A stretch of DNA of 64,000 bases, taken from Oikopleura dioica (lineage: Eukaryota > Chordata > Appendicularia > Copelata > Oikopleuridae). Both the position numbers and the translations under genes were made by a program. Location of the stretch: contig OU015568.1 of the NCBI GenBank assembly GCA_907165135.1, positions 442,501 to 506,500 on the forward strand. The letters are read 5' to 3'. Shown one piece after another: positions 1 to 18,700 of this stretch. The notes under the pieces are model-generated. The model searched no databases. It saw only the letters and a list, made by a program, of their open reading frames with translations, and was not told the origin of the DNA. Within the stretch, counting starts at the first letter, position 1. Each line of letters opens with the position of its first letter.

Positions 1-197
1 GAAATGTCGTTGCACCGCGCGATTTCTCCAAGGAGGCGAAGTTTGCTATATTATTAAAATTCATATTAATATTATATTTAAATTACTGGAGAGATACCTA
101 TGAGCATAACAGTGAGCCAGAAAACAGTCAAGAGTCAGATAGCTCCACTTTTGCGAATAGGTCGTGTTCCCGTGTTTCGCCAAGCCCATTTTCGCCG

Positions 198-528
198 TCA
201 CTTTTTCTTCCATATTTTTTTCTTTTTCGATTTTCTAACATCGTTTTCCTGGGTATGAATGCTCCGAGTATTCAAAACTTCCACGGGCATCAAATACACT
301 TTCGTCCCTTTTTGTCTCAAAATTCCGATGCAGTCGCAATCAAGACACTAATGTAAAATAAAGTTAAATTTTAGGTGAGAATGAAAATACCTGAATTTTA
401 GTTTTGACAATCGCATTTTCGATATTCTCGTTTTCTTCTTCAATCGCCATAGCGAGTGATCTCTGGAAGAGAAAAAGCTTTTCTGAAGATAAAACGAAAG
501 GATGCTCGTAGATGAGGAGATAGGTCAT
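198..528 (-). CDS. small protein with Lys-rich tail, two exons
   Basis: Two exons on the minus strand, 528-391 and 347-198, joined in phase 0 by a 43-nt GT-AG intron, encode about 95 residues. The N-terminal half is hydrophobic and aromatic (MTYLLIYEHPFVLSSEKLF), followed by an acidic stretch, a CLDCDC cysteine cluster at the start of exon 2 and a very basic end (KSKKKKIWKKK). I chose the first in-frame ATG after a stop; a splice acceptor just upstream means an earlier exon may exist, so this could be a C-terminal part. I do not recognise the family. The clean intron is the main evidence that it is real. Confidence 0.4.
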
Positions 529-1184
529 CGCTTGGAGTTTTCTGACAGCTGGAGACTTGCTCTCCGTTTTTTAAAAGTCACATCTTCTAGGTGATACGGC
601 CTTATTCTTCGGCTGGGGAAAAGAAATTCCACGGAAAATTTTCGAAAATTATCGTCAAAGTGAAGTTGAAATCGCGTCTTTGGTTATTTTTAGGAATTTT
701 TTTTTCGATTTTTGGTTATTTTTGGCCATTTTCTGCGATTTTTTTTTGCCTAAAACATGATTTTGAAGCTAGGAAAAATGCAAAAAAAAAGAAATAACTA
801 ATGTTCATTTTGTAAAAAAAAATAAAAATAGATGCCAAAAATAAAGAATCGAAGAAAAATTCCGGACCAACGGCCCCTAGCCGGGACTAGTCTAAGTTTA
901 CTCGGTAAAAAAAAATTCGTTTGGCTCGCTGAAATTATGACCTTTGACTGAGTGAGACCTTGCTTTCGTTTTTTCCAGTACACGAAGTTATAGAAATTTT
1001 TAATCACAGATTTTTGTTGTCACGTGATAAACATTTTAATCAGCAGGAAACGTGGGGGCAGCAACCACATGTTTAAAAAACATTTATCAGCAAATTTCGC
1101 CGGAAACATCCTTCTTCTACCAGCGCGCTAAACATTTCCGTTCAAAACCCCGGTTTCTGGCAAAAAATCTCGTAGTTGGGGAAA
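529..1184. other. intergenic, no supported gene
   Basis: AT-rich spacer between divergent genes. Short open frames on both strands lack splice structure or recognisable composition. Nothing else seen. Confidence 0.5.
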
Positions 1185-2802
1185 ATGAAGCTTTTTGCTA
1201 CGGTTGTCGCTTCGGCGACGAGCCAGGGCTTCTACGACTACAGTCTGTTTAACAACTACGGGTAAGTCGCAAGAGAGAAGCTTAAAATTTTTAACATTGA
1301 ATTTCTAGAGCTCCGCAAGCGAGCTACGATGGAAAGTACGGAAACGTCGTTGGCAACACCGATACTGGCAACAACAAAGGTCTTCGGTCCGGCAATGGTC
1401 GATATTGCCACGCTACCAAAGACAACATCGTCATCCATCGATGGGACGTCTCCAAGACCGGCTTCTTCAACCACTACAACCGAATCGAGTGCGAGGGTGA
1501 AGAGATGTACTGCTTCCTCGAAGAGCGAGCTCACTTCGGACAGGTCATTGGAATCCGCGCCGGCTGCGCTCAGATGATGAACCATCCTCAAATCAAGCGA
1601 ACTCGACTTGGATCGCAGCAATCCTACAACAACAACAGGGAAGCTTTCCGAAAGCGAACTTTCACGAACAACCAGGGAAGCCTTGGAAGCGCACGAAGCA
1701 GTACGGTTCTCGGCTACGGTGTCGGTGGATGCATGGCCATGCAAGTCCAGAACCACAAGGACCAATTGGACAATACCTTTGACGGTAACGTTGGCGGAGA
1801 CAAGGAAGACAACATGTTCTTCTACGGAAGCTGGTACCAGGCCCAGTGTCTTCGTAAGGTCGACCGAGGCCAAACAGCTGGATGGAACGATCTCCTTCCA
1901 TTCGGCGTCTCCGTCTGTCGAGCCTGCTGCGTCGCCGGGTTGGATACCGAAACCAACTACAGTGCCGAAGGCAACGCTCCATGCAACTTCCTGCCCTACA
2001 AGCAGCCTGCAAATGGTGGTGACTTAAACCAGCGGCCACATATTCCATTCGGCTACGACTTTGCTTGCCAAGAGGGTTACCAGCAAGGCGTCAAAGTCGA
2101 CGCTCTCACCCACGAGTACATCGAAAATGCCACAAAGGTAAAATTGTTCCTTTTCTTATTATGTGTTAATCGATTTTTAAGGCAGGAATCATGTCACAAT
2201 CAGCCTTCTCTGCCGCAGCGCCGAACGACGGTGGTGGCGCTTGCGGGAGCACTTGCAATCCCAACAGAGCCGGCGACACTCTAGCTGACGTCACTGGTCT
2301 CCAAGAAGCAGCCGGTGGTATCACTTACCACTCACCAAGCGCGACTCCGTCGAAGATCCGACACTTTGCTTGCAACGATTTCTTTACATATACGCGAGGC
2401 TATGGAGCCGCGATTAATAAGCAAGACATCCAGGACCAGCCCCATCCTGGACACTGGAATTACGCCAAATCAGACGCTGACTGGTATAACACTGGCGCTG
2501 ATGGCATTTGCGACGGTACAGTCGGCGGCCAGAAAGAATGCTTCCCCAAGACCTTCGAAGAAAGTGCCAGACTCATCGGCGACCCAAGCGTAGCAACAAA
2601 CGCATTCGACTTCAACAGCCACACCTGGGTCGACAACTCTGACTGCGACATCTGCCAGAACGAGCTCGTGCCGCGATTCGACGCCGTCAACTACGACAGT
2701 GCTAGCATCGTCAACCTGTTCACAGCCGCTTGCAGCGACACCAACAAACGATGCGATCCTGTTGCCAAGACTGTCGTTGATATGCAGCTTCTTTTCAACT
2801 AA
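1185..2802 (+). CDS. secreted cysteine-rich protein, 508 aa
   Basis: Three exons (1185-1261, 1309-2137, 2182-2802) with 44-47-nt GT-AG introns give 508 residues. The first exon is a short signal peptide (MKLFATVVASATSQG). The rest is rich in Gly, Asn, Tyr and Cys, with paired or clustered cysteines such as CRACC and CDIC, and no membrane segment, so the product is probably exported. An AATAAA lies near 3004. The signal peptide resembles that of the small secreted protein encoded near 27.2 kb. I do not recognise a domain; a structural extracellular protein (appendicularians secrete a mucous house) is a guess. Confidence 0.8.
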
Positions 2803-3230
2803 AACAAGCGATGCATGCCTTCATGATCTCTGTCAAATCTCAAAATCCGAGCGAGCTGAGCCTGGGGAGGGTCAGCGAGCTTGGAAGGAGATGACGACGG
2901 AAGTCAAAGAAGTTCTTCTCATTTATCCCCTTCTACCTTTCACTTTCTATCTTTCTTTTCTTCTTCTATTTATTTTTTATTTATGATTTGCCTTCTTGCT
3001 ACAAATAAAAATCATAAAAAAACGGTTAAACAAAACTCGTCTTTTTTGTCAGCAAATTATTCACTTATTCATGAGAATTGATTTAACTGTTAGATGTGAA
3101 CTTTATTGTTCCCCCTCTTGGTAACCATAGTTTTTACTAATGACGTTGATCAAGTTCCGGGGCACTGTGGAGCAGAGCTATTTAAACTCAGTGGCTGGTC
3201 ATAAATCGATCTTTCAAACTGAAATTAGAG

Positions 3231-3878
3231 ATGGGTGAAGGAAACTGCCGGTTTGTACAGTTTTTTTCGGAATTATTTCAAGCTAATGCTTTAGGCGTAA
3301 TCTATTCATCAAGTCAATTTTCGTGACGATCTTCAACATTGTTGGATTCTCGCTTATTTTGGCGAACTATCTGAATGCGGACAAGGAGAAAAGAGACTGG
3401 AGCTGGAGAGAAACTGGAGCTGTTCTAGCATTTTCGTGAGTTTTCGTAAATTGATTTTAATTCTTCGTTCCGCGGAACAAATACTTCGGCGATAATTGAT
3501 CAAATTTGAGCTTCTCAGAAACAAAATCTTTATCAATAAGAGTCAATATTGACCCTCGAACTTTCGAGAGCTCCGTAGTTTTCAACTTTCCATTCTAGCC
3601 AAACTGGTTTCTGGTTTCCTTTTGAGAACCTGCCAAGCGCGAAGCGAAGATGGTGGGTAATTCACAAGCCGCTCCAAGTCGCCATTTATGCCCTCTCAAC
3701 CGTGCCAAGTATCTGTACTCCTCTCGTCAAAGAACCTCAAAAAATCAAGGATGATGAAAATGAAATGTATTCCTTCTTGGTTGCAGCGGCAGTGATGTTT
3801 TCCCTTTCCGGATTTCTTTCTTACATCATGAGCACCAAAATGATGAAATTAAGAAAACTGCCTTCAATTTTTCTTTGA
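3231..3878 (+). CDS. small multi-pass membrane protein, 146 aa
   Basis: Exons 3231-3250, 3295-3435 and 3599-3878 (phases 2, 2) encode 146 residues. Three to four hydrophobic segments are visible: FVTIFNIVGFSLILANYL near residue 15, a weaker one near 50 (TGAVLAFS), PLQVAIYALSTVPSICTPL near 85, and FLVAAAVMFSLSGFLSYIM near 115. The loop with KEKRDWSWRE and the KRRWW motif are polar and basic, and the C-terminus is basic. The layout resembles small tetraspan proteins, but I cannot assign a family. The second intron (163 nt) is longer than usual for this window. Confidence 0.7.
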
Positions 3879-4229
3879 AGAAAAATTCTAGCTGTGGCGA
3901 CAAACGAAAAGATTCCGGCGAAACTCATCTCTAAGAACCTTCCGCTCTGAAAACCGCACTCTGAATTCTAAATTTGTTTTGAATAAACCAAATGTTATTG
4001 AATTATTCTCTCCATAAAATCGACTTTTCTCCATTTCTTTTTTCATAGCGAGACTTTTGCGTTTTTTGAGAACGCTTGACTTTTGCTAAATCAAAATTAC
4101 AATGAAACCGAATTTTTGAATTTCTTTATCTCTTTTGAAAAACGAGAGATCAAGAGATAGTGTGTGGAATGATATATTTTTTTTATTTGAAATTTTATCT
4201 TGAGCTTTTTTAGCTTTAATGTATTTCAG

Positions 4230-4927
4230 TCGATGATCCTTGCGCTTGTGACCGAGTTGCGCCAAACTTGCTGACGGAGAAGGCGCTTTGGAAATGGCAG
4301 ATGATGAAGCCTTATTTCAGAGTAAGAGAATGATGGTAAAAAATTCCACTTAGCGGATCATTCAGACAAACACTGCTTCATCTTTCGTCATTTCCTCCAG
4401 CCGCGCTGCCGCCCTCAACGACTATCAGGGATATTTGATCTTTTCCCGAAAAACCTGCAAGCAGACCGTTCTCAACATGTTCCGAGGAGATGATCCCGAG
4501 TACGCCTTCAGCTTCGAAATTATGGACATGAGAGATCCCAAAACCGACCATCCCATGCCGAATTACAGAGCTTTCAACGCGACTTACTACCAGGACTACC
4601 CTAAGGATCAGAAAGATCATCGATCCATCACCATGGGATTCAAGTAAAACCAACTCCGCCCATTCGTCGATCTTTATTCTCAATTCTAGCGTTCACAAGA
4701 CCCAGCCAGACATCACTGGAAACCTGAAAAAAGACGCGTACATCCTCCAACTCAACTACCCCAACGGCCTGCCTGATACCGTCACCTGGAACGACATCTA
4801 CGACTGCGTCAATTTCGCCATTCCAGTGACCATTCCAATGGGACCAAACCAGGTCGCCGAGTTCGACATCGCTCCCACATGCGACTACACTACTTGTGTT
4901 GGCCAGAGTATCCCGGTTGGCTTCTGA
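4230..4927 (+). CDS. secreted protein, paralogue of the 42 kb gene (5' exon missing)
   Basis: Exons 4230-4321, 4366-4643 and 4690-4927 are joined in consistent phase and end in TGA. The protein starts inside a conserved block (VDDPCACDRVAPNLL) and continues with DYQGYLIFSRKTC and LKKDAYILQLNYPNG, and ends PVGF. Each of these blocks has a counterpart in the gene at 41980-42865 (NTVDDCTLDH, DYTGFLLFFKQDC, SKKDMFALQLHG), so the two are paralogues. The paralogue has a signal peptide; here the upstream exon carrying it was not found, so the start given is an internal exon edge. No known domain recognised. Confidence 0.7.
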
Positions 4928-5135
4928 AAACAGAAGAACTACAAAGACAAACAAATCTACCGAAATGCCACGATATTTCTTCATTTTACAACTTTATTTT
5001 ACGAATAAACCGACGAACAATTTTTGACTCAACATATAAGACTCCAATTTTTATTATTCGTCATAAAGAACATTTTCCCATGTGATAATCCAAATGTCAT
5101 AAGTCGTCAATTCAGCTTTCAAACACTATTTTTTT

Positions 5136-5806
5136 CTATTCGAGCAGGAGGTCAATTTCTCGCAAGAGCTGATGCAGCGGCAGTCCCATAACATTATAAT
5201 AACAGCCTTCGATGCTCTTGACAAGCACTGCTCCAGCTGATTGAAGTCCGTATCCTCCTGCTTTGTCCATTCCGTCTCCAGTGCTGACGTACCATTCCAA
5301 TAGTTCCTCCTTGTTGTCTCCGAAGTTGACTTTTGATTCGACGGAAAATGAGCGCGTCTAAAATGAGTTCTCAAGAAACAGAAAGAGAAGGGATTGAACC
5401 TTATTTTTGTACTTCAAGCAAACTCCAGAAAACACAGAATGGCTCCCTCCATTCATCGATTTCAGCCGTTCGAGTTGTTGAGTTCTGTCCGCTGGCTTGC
5501 CGAATATCTGAGCCCCGGAAGCAATTACTGTATCGCAGCAGATAAGAAAGTCAGTTGCTTCAAGATCAGCCACATTTTCAGCCTAAACAGATGTTGTTGA
5601 AAAAAGAAAGCAGTGAAAGGGCTCACCTTATTTTCTGCAATGAGTTTGACCAAGTTCTCGGGCGAAAGATCTGTTCGTTTCATTAACTCGGTTTCGTCAA
5701 ATTGCGGCGATTTCTGGACGAATTCCAAGTCCACCATTTTGAGAATATCCCTCCTTCTCGGACTCGTTGATCCAAGCACGAATCGACCGTTGAAGTTTTT
5801 GAACAT
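5136..5806 (-). CDS. Maf family nucleotide pyrophosphatase
   Basis: Exons 5806-5627, 5582-5400 and 5357-5136 (all phase 0) encode 194 residues, the usual length for Maf proteins, which hydrolyse modified or non-canonical nucleoside triphosphates in the cytosol. The family N-terminal motif is LGSTSPRRRDIL at residues 12-23; the central CCDTVIASGAQIFGKP block carries the conserved Asp and the Lys-Pro, and the C-terminal block has WYVSTGDGMDKAGGYGLQS and NVMGLPL. In animals the domain stands alone or forms the N-terminal half of ASMTL; here a stop codon follows the domain, so it is the stand-alone form. The ATG is followed at once by the conserved core, supporting the start. Confidence 0.93.
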
Positions 5807-6685
5807 TTTTCTTTTCTTCTAAATCCGATAATTAGGGCTCTTATTTCGATAAAATTGGAAAAAGATACAAAAGAGAAAAGGTCAAAATCAACGAAAAATG
5901 GCCAAAGTCGAAAATTTTGGTCAAAGAAAAATCAACCAAGAGAATCTAAGGCTCAAGAAAAGCATTTTAACGACAGCCATTTTTTCTCGATTCTTCTTTT
6001 TTTCGACTCACAAAGAAGATGCGGAAGAAACTCCATTTACTAAGAACAAAAGAATTTTTTTCAGAAAATTGGCTTAGAGATTTTTCATATAATTCACAAA
6101 AAATAACCACTTTTTCTCTAACTTACGCGAGATCCGAGTAACAACCTAATTTCTCAACCTACGCGGGGCCAGGGCTCTTGGCGCATTCTTCAAGAAGAAA
6201 ACGGAAGAATTGAAAAAATAAGAGAAAAATCATGATTTTCAACGGACCCGCTGGTTCGTTCCCTCTTTATCGATTTATTTTGGCGAACTTTTCTTTTGAA
6301 AAAAGTTGGAAGTCAGACTCGAAAATGAATCAATCTTTAGCTCAAATTTGAGCCTCAAAAGTGTAGAGAAAATTGCTGTAGAAAAAGAACTGTTCCCATG
6401 TTTCCTTTCATCGAAATCATCTCAATCATGTTTCAAATTTTAAAAATTTTAACCCATTCATATTTCCTGACCAAAATTTTGGCTCAATTAGGCGTTACTT
6501 TGCCTACCGCATTATTTCTGCGGCTCCTTTCTAACAAATAAAAATTTATAAAAAGGAGGATTTCTAGCATGATAAGCGTACCTTTGTGCGGGGTCAAACA
6601 AAATAATGCCTTATTGAACCAAAATATTGGCCAAAATCCGTAGATGAGTTAAATTTAAACTAACAATCTTTCTATTTCAGTCACC

Positions 6686-12021
<5,336 letters not shown>

Positions 12022-12443
12022 TCACGAATTCATCTACCTCAAACTTGTTTCAATTGACAATTGTCAAGATGAGCATCACTCATTTCCGAACTAGAAACTA
12101 CCATTGTCTTTAGTAAAAAAAATCACTCACTGATACCCAGTTATCACATTTTCCGAAAGCCGCACAAAAAAGAATGAATCTACTGATACTGATTTAGCCA
12201 GCTTTACCTTTATTTTGACCATTTAAAGTTCCTTGCTTTGTATGTTTGAAACTTGAAAAATCACTATTATTGATAATAAAGTACAGTTAAATAATTGAGT
12301 GCTTTTATTCAAACTTTGCGGTACATTTTAAACATTGCAGGCATCTTTTTTGTAGCTTTTGAAGTCGGTTCTTCTTCAGGATCTCTTTTTTGGTTATCAA
12401 AGTTGTTTTTCTTTGAGACTAATTGTAAGTAAACGACAGTATT

Positions 12444-12697
12444 CTATTCAAATTGATGCCCATTCCCAAGTTTGTCGTAGTCTATCTTCTTCTTTATCTT
12501 CGTTATGTTTCTACTCTGCAGGATGAGAATCACAGCTACAGCAAGAACAAGCAGGATTTCTTTTTAAGAACTCTGTTAACATGGTGCTTTACACCTAGAT
12601 TTATAAACGACTCACCAATTTCGGTTCCACTCAATTTGAGTAGAAAAGTATAGATCGTACTTTCTCCTTCTTTGACTGTTGTTATGTCGAATTTCAT
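12444..12697 (-). CDS. small single-pass membrane protein (copy 1)
   Basis: Exons 12697-12616 and 12559-12444 encode 65 residues: MKFDITTVKEGESTIYTFLL at the N-terminus, a membrane segment ILLVLAVAVILIL, then a basic stretch RNITKIKKK and a short polar tail. The gene lies between the convergent transporter and Rap-GAP, about 135 bp after the Rap-GAP stop codon, so it could be the second gene of a Rap-GAP transcript. A further open stretch (KRDPEEEPTSKATKKM to a TGA overlapping AATAAA near 12305) may be an alternative last exon. Family unknown. An identical copy lies at 15388-15641. Confidence 0.5.
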
Positions 12698-12831
12698 CGT
12701 GTATATATTTTTTCAAATATGACAAATGAAAACTATGGACAAATATAACCATAGTTCTAGAGACGAAAGAACGAAAATCACCAAAATTTTTATTCCAAAA
12801 GTCAAATGTACAGAAATCATTCAATATCGCT

Positions 12832-13007
12832 TTATTCTCTGAAAGAAACTGAATGTTTCTCTTTTCTCGCAGAAATCAAATCATTTTTGATAATTGGCCG
12901 CATCGGAATCGACTCGTTGAGCTCTGGAAGAACAGCTAGAGATGCTGCTCTTGGAATTCGGCTTTTTCTTCGGCTTGAAGTGGCTTCTCGCGGCGGAAAT
13001 TTTAGCT
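12832..13007 (-). pseudogene. truncated Rap-GAP last exon (duplication remnant)
   Basis: Identical to the 3' part of the Rap-GAP final coding exon (15776-15951), cut off by the duplication junction. It has no upstream splice site or exons and cannot make Rap-GAP. Confidence 0.85.
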
Positions 13008-13012
13008 AGCTA

Positions 13013-14965
<1,953 letters not shown>

Positions 14966-15387
14966 TCACGAATTCATCTACCTCAAACTTGTTTCAATTG
15001 ACAATTGTCAAGATGAGCATCACTCATTTCCGAACTAGAAACTACCATTGTCTTTAGTAAAAAAAATCACTCACTGATACCCAGTTATCACATTTTCCGA
15101 AAGCCGCACAAAAAAGAATGAATCTACTGATACTGATTTAGCCAGCTTTACCTTTATTTTGACCATTTAAAGTTCCTTGCTTTGTATGTTTGAAACTTGA
15201 AAAATCACTATTATTGATAATAAAGTACAGTTAAATAATTGAGTGCTTTTATTCAAACTTTGCGGTACATTTTAAACATTGCAGGCATCTTTTTTGTAGC
15301 TTTTGAAGTCGGTTCTTCTTCAGGATCTCTTTTTTGGTTATCAAAGTTGTTTTTCTTTGAGACTAATTGTAAGTAAACGACAGTATT

Positions 15388-15641
15388 CTATTCAAATTGA
15401 TGCCCATTCCCAAGTTTGTCGTAGTCTATCTTCTTCTTTATCTTCGTTATGTTTCTACTCTGCAGGATGAGAATCACAGCTACAGCAAGAACAAGCAGGA
15501 TTTCTTTTTAAGAACTCTGTTAACATGGTGCTTTACACCTAGATTTATAAACGACTCACCAATTTCGGTTCCACTCAATTTGAGTAGAAAAGTATAGATC
15601 GTACTTTCTCCTTCTTTGACTGTTGTTATGTCGAATTTCAT
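15388..15641 (-). CDS. small single-pass membrane protein (copy 2)
   Basis: Base-for-base copy of the 65-residue protein at 12444-12697. This copy keeps the original context downstream of the intact Rap-GAP gene, so it is the likelier functional one if the pair is a polycistron. Confidence 0.5.
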
Positions 15642-15775
15642 CGTGTATATATTTTTTCAAATATGACAAATGAAAACTATGGACAAATATAACCATAGTT
15701 CTAGAGACGAAAGAACGAAAATCACCAAAATTTTTATTCCAAAAGTCAAATGTACAGAAATCATTCAATATCGCT

Positions 15776-18700
15776 TTATTCTCTGAAAGAAACTGAATGT
15801 TTCTCTTTTCTCGCAGAAATCAAATCATTTTTGATAATTGGCCGCATCGGAATCGACTCGTTGAGCTCTGGAAGAACAGCTAGAGATGCTGCTCTTGGAA
15901 TTCGGCTTTTTCTTCGGCTTGAAGTGGCTTCTCGCGGCGGAAATTTTAGCTTGCTGAGGGCGTAAGTAAAGTCCATGTCGGATAGGGAATCGATCTTAGG
16001 AAGTTTTAGAGGAAGAATTGCTTTTGGGAAAACTTACAGATGAATCAGAAGTACAGTTGAAGTCGAGGTCCTCAAGTTGAGCATATTTTCTCGACTGGTG
16101 CTTTTCCTTGTAGCCAAGGTCAGAGAGAGATCTGCATCGCTCTACAATTCTGTCATGCTTCAAGCGATCGTACTGTGATTTCTGCTCAAGAAAATTATCC
16201 TGTTTCTGGCTCTTCGATGACCTTCGGGACTCTGATCGTGAAGGTTTTCTTCTTGGCTTTGATTCCTCTCTGAAAGTGTTGAATTTTTCTACTAGAAAGG
16301 GTCGTACCGGATGGAGGGTTTTCTCCTTGTTTTCGTCCGCCTTCTCTTCGTCGTTCCATCTGGCTTACTTTTGATATCATAAACGACTCTCTCATGAGAG
16401 CAACAACTTTCCCTGGAAGTCTTTCTTGGCAGACTTACGCTTGAATACCTACCGGAAATGTCCGGCTTTTCGATAAGCGTAACAACTGGCAAATTGCTCG
16501 GTAAATTTGGGGGCTTTTCAACTGGAGGCGGAGTGACTGGCGATTCCAGCTCATTTGATGAGTAATTCCCTGACGAACACCCTAACAAGAGTTATTTTGT
16601 TTATTTATTTTTTAAGGATACCTGAATCGCGGCTTCTCGAGCTTTCAGAATTCGCCACCGCCTTCATAAACACCATGTAAGTATCATTATCCGGAAGAAG
16701 TTTTTTCTTCTCCTTGTTGACCACGGGCGGTCTCACCAGCTCGCTGATCTTCTGCCCCTCCACCGGCTGTCCAGTCCCATCCCAGCCAGAAAGCGACTCG
16801 ATTAGATCAGCGAAGAGTTCTGCTCGAGCTCTTGCACGGAGACATACGAGCTTTTTTGATGCTAGAGCGGCGTTTGATGCGTTTATAAGAAGAGGAATCA
16901 GCACCTTGGGAATTGAGAGTTGAAATATAACTACATGTTATAAATTTAAATAATAAGCAATTTCATCCAAAAGGCCCATAAAAAAAGCGACTTTATTGGC
17001 AAATTCGTTGAACCCTGTTCCATAAAAACGCGATAAAACTATAAAATCGCTACGTATAAGTCTATTTTCAGTTTTTATATAAGATATTTATAAGACTCTA
17101 TCAAACCTGCTGCAGATTCTTTTTTGAAACCACCGAGGGCTCTGGTATTTTCGGTCCGAAGTCACCGACGCTTTTATCCGCGACAATCGAGATCTTGTAG
17201 CTTTCGTTTTTCGAAGAAAACTGAACAGGCTGGACGATGATGTAGACAAGTACGCGGTCCTCTCCCATAAGATCTGGAGAAAAAGGGGTCTGATGGCCTT
17301 GGAAGATGATTTGGACGAGTGGGGCGAGGGCTCGTTCTTGTCGCTCGCGGAAGGTTTTCATCATCGGCGCTGGGTGGATCATCAGATTATGCTCTGAAAA
17401 AGAGGTTTGGATTGAAATTTCTCGATAAAAATTGTGTTTAAAAAGGAGAGAATTCAAAGATACCGGAGTGCTGGGCATGATAGGCGGTTGAACCGTCTGT
17501 TCCTCTGATCGGCGACGAAATAGTAGCCAAAAAGTTGGTCAAATGTCGCGAAATCTGAACATTCGAAACCATCGTCAACGAGTCGTACTGCTTCTCCAAC
17601 TGTAGTAAAAGACCGATGTTGTGGATTTTCGATGTTGAGTGCTCGTCATAGCTCGAAATCGTCTCCCACGCATTGAGGCTGACAACGGGGCTGAAGGAGT
17701 CCATCGAAAGGGAGCCGAAAACAGTAGAAGCCCAGTCGATCGAGTCAGTTGGAGCAGCGACTTGGCGAATTTCAGTGCCAGAAACGGATCGCAAGACGAT
17801 GGAGTATTCTTCCTTTTCAAGCTGTTTATTGAGATTCTTACAAGATCGATAGAAGAGAAGTCCGAGCTGACAAGTCGAAGATCATCAAAATTTTCGGAGA
17901 TTTTTTACGATTTTCCGTTATTTCTGAGCTTAATTTTGACAAAGAATAATTGAACAAAAGAGACCAGTTTAAGAAACCGCGCTATTTTCACTCGAGCAAA
18001 CAAAAAGGAGTGCACAAATATTCGCATATTTGCGCATTGAAAACTCTTTTGATAGAAGAGAAATAGGAAAGAAGAAAAAAAAGAGAGGAAGGAAGAAAAT
18101 ACTCATCGAAAATCAACAAACTCTCATGAGTTAGAAATTAAAATTAAGACAGGTGCTTAATTGTAAAAGTAAGTCAACCCTCCTTTTTTATTACGCTGCT
18201 TGCCCCGCGGGCTGAATTCGATTTTCTAAACCCTCATTGATTTTTTTTTGACAGAGAAAATTTCAGGAACAACAGAAAATGGAAGAGAACGAGTTATTAA
18301 TAAGAGCATCGAAATATGAAGAAAGATCGAAGAAAATCGCAACTCAAGACAGATATATTTTTATAGGAATTTTAACCGTAAGTCTATCTTAAATTTTTCC
18401 CCGAATTTTGAAAAATCTGAAAATTCTGAAGTCAACAAACAAGAATTTTTTGCTGACTATTTTTTAATTTATATATAGATATTGCTTGTATACTTCAATT
18501 ACACCCTTCAACTTGGCGATTCCAAATTCGATTGGGTTGTCACATGGGAATATGCAGCCTCCCCTCCCGTTTCAGAACCGCTTACTCCAGAACAAGAAGA
18601 ACGAATGGGTAAGCTAACAATTATCTGCAGCTTCTTTCAAGGCCCCTTTTCAGAGTCGGTCGAGAAGCGAATGCTCCGTCGTTATTTGGTCAAAAACCTT

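Noticed and set aside
1256-1873. 205-codon minus-strand frame
   Set aside because: It is the antisense of the well-supported secreted protein exon and has no own evidence.
1608-2048. Overlapping frames inside the secreted protein gene
   Set aside because: Shadows of the real frame with Ser/Thr/Arg-biased composition.
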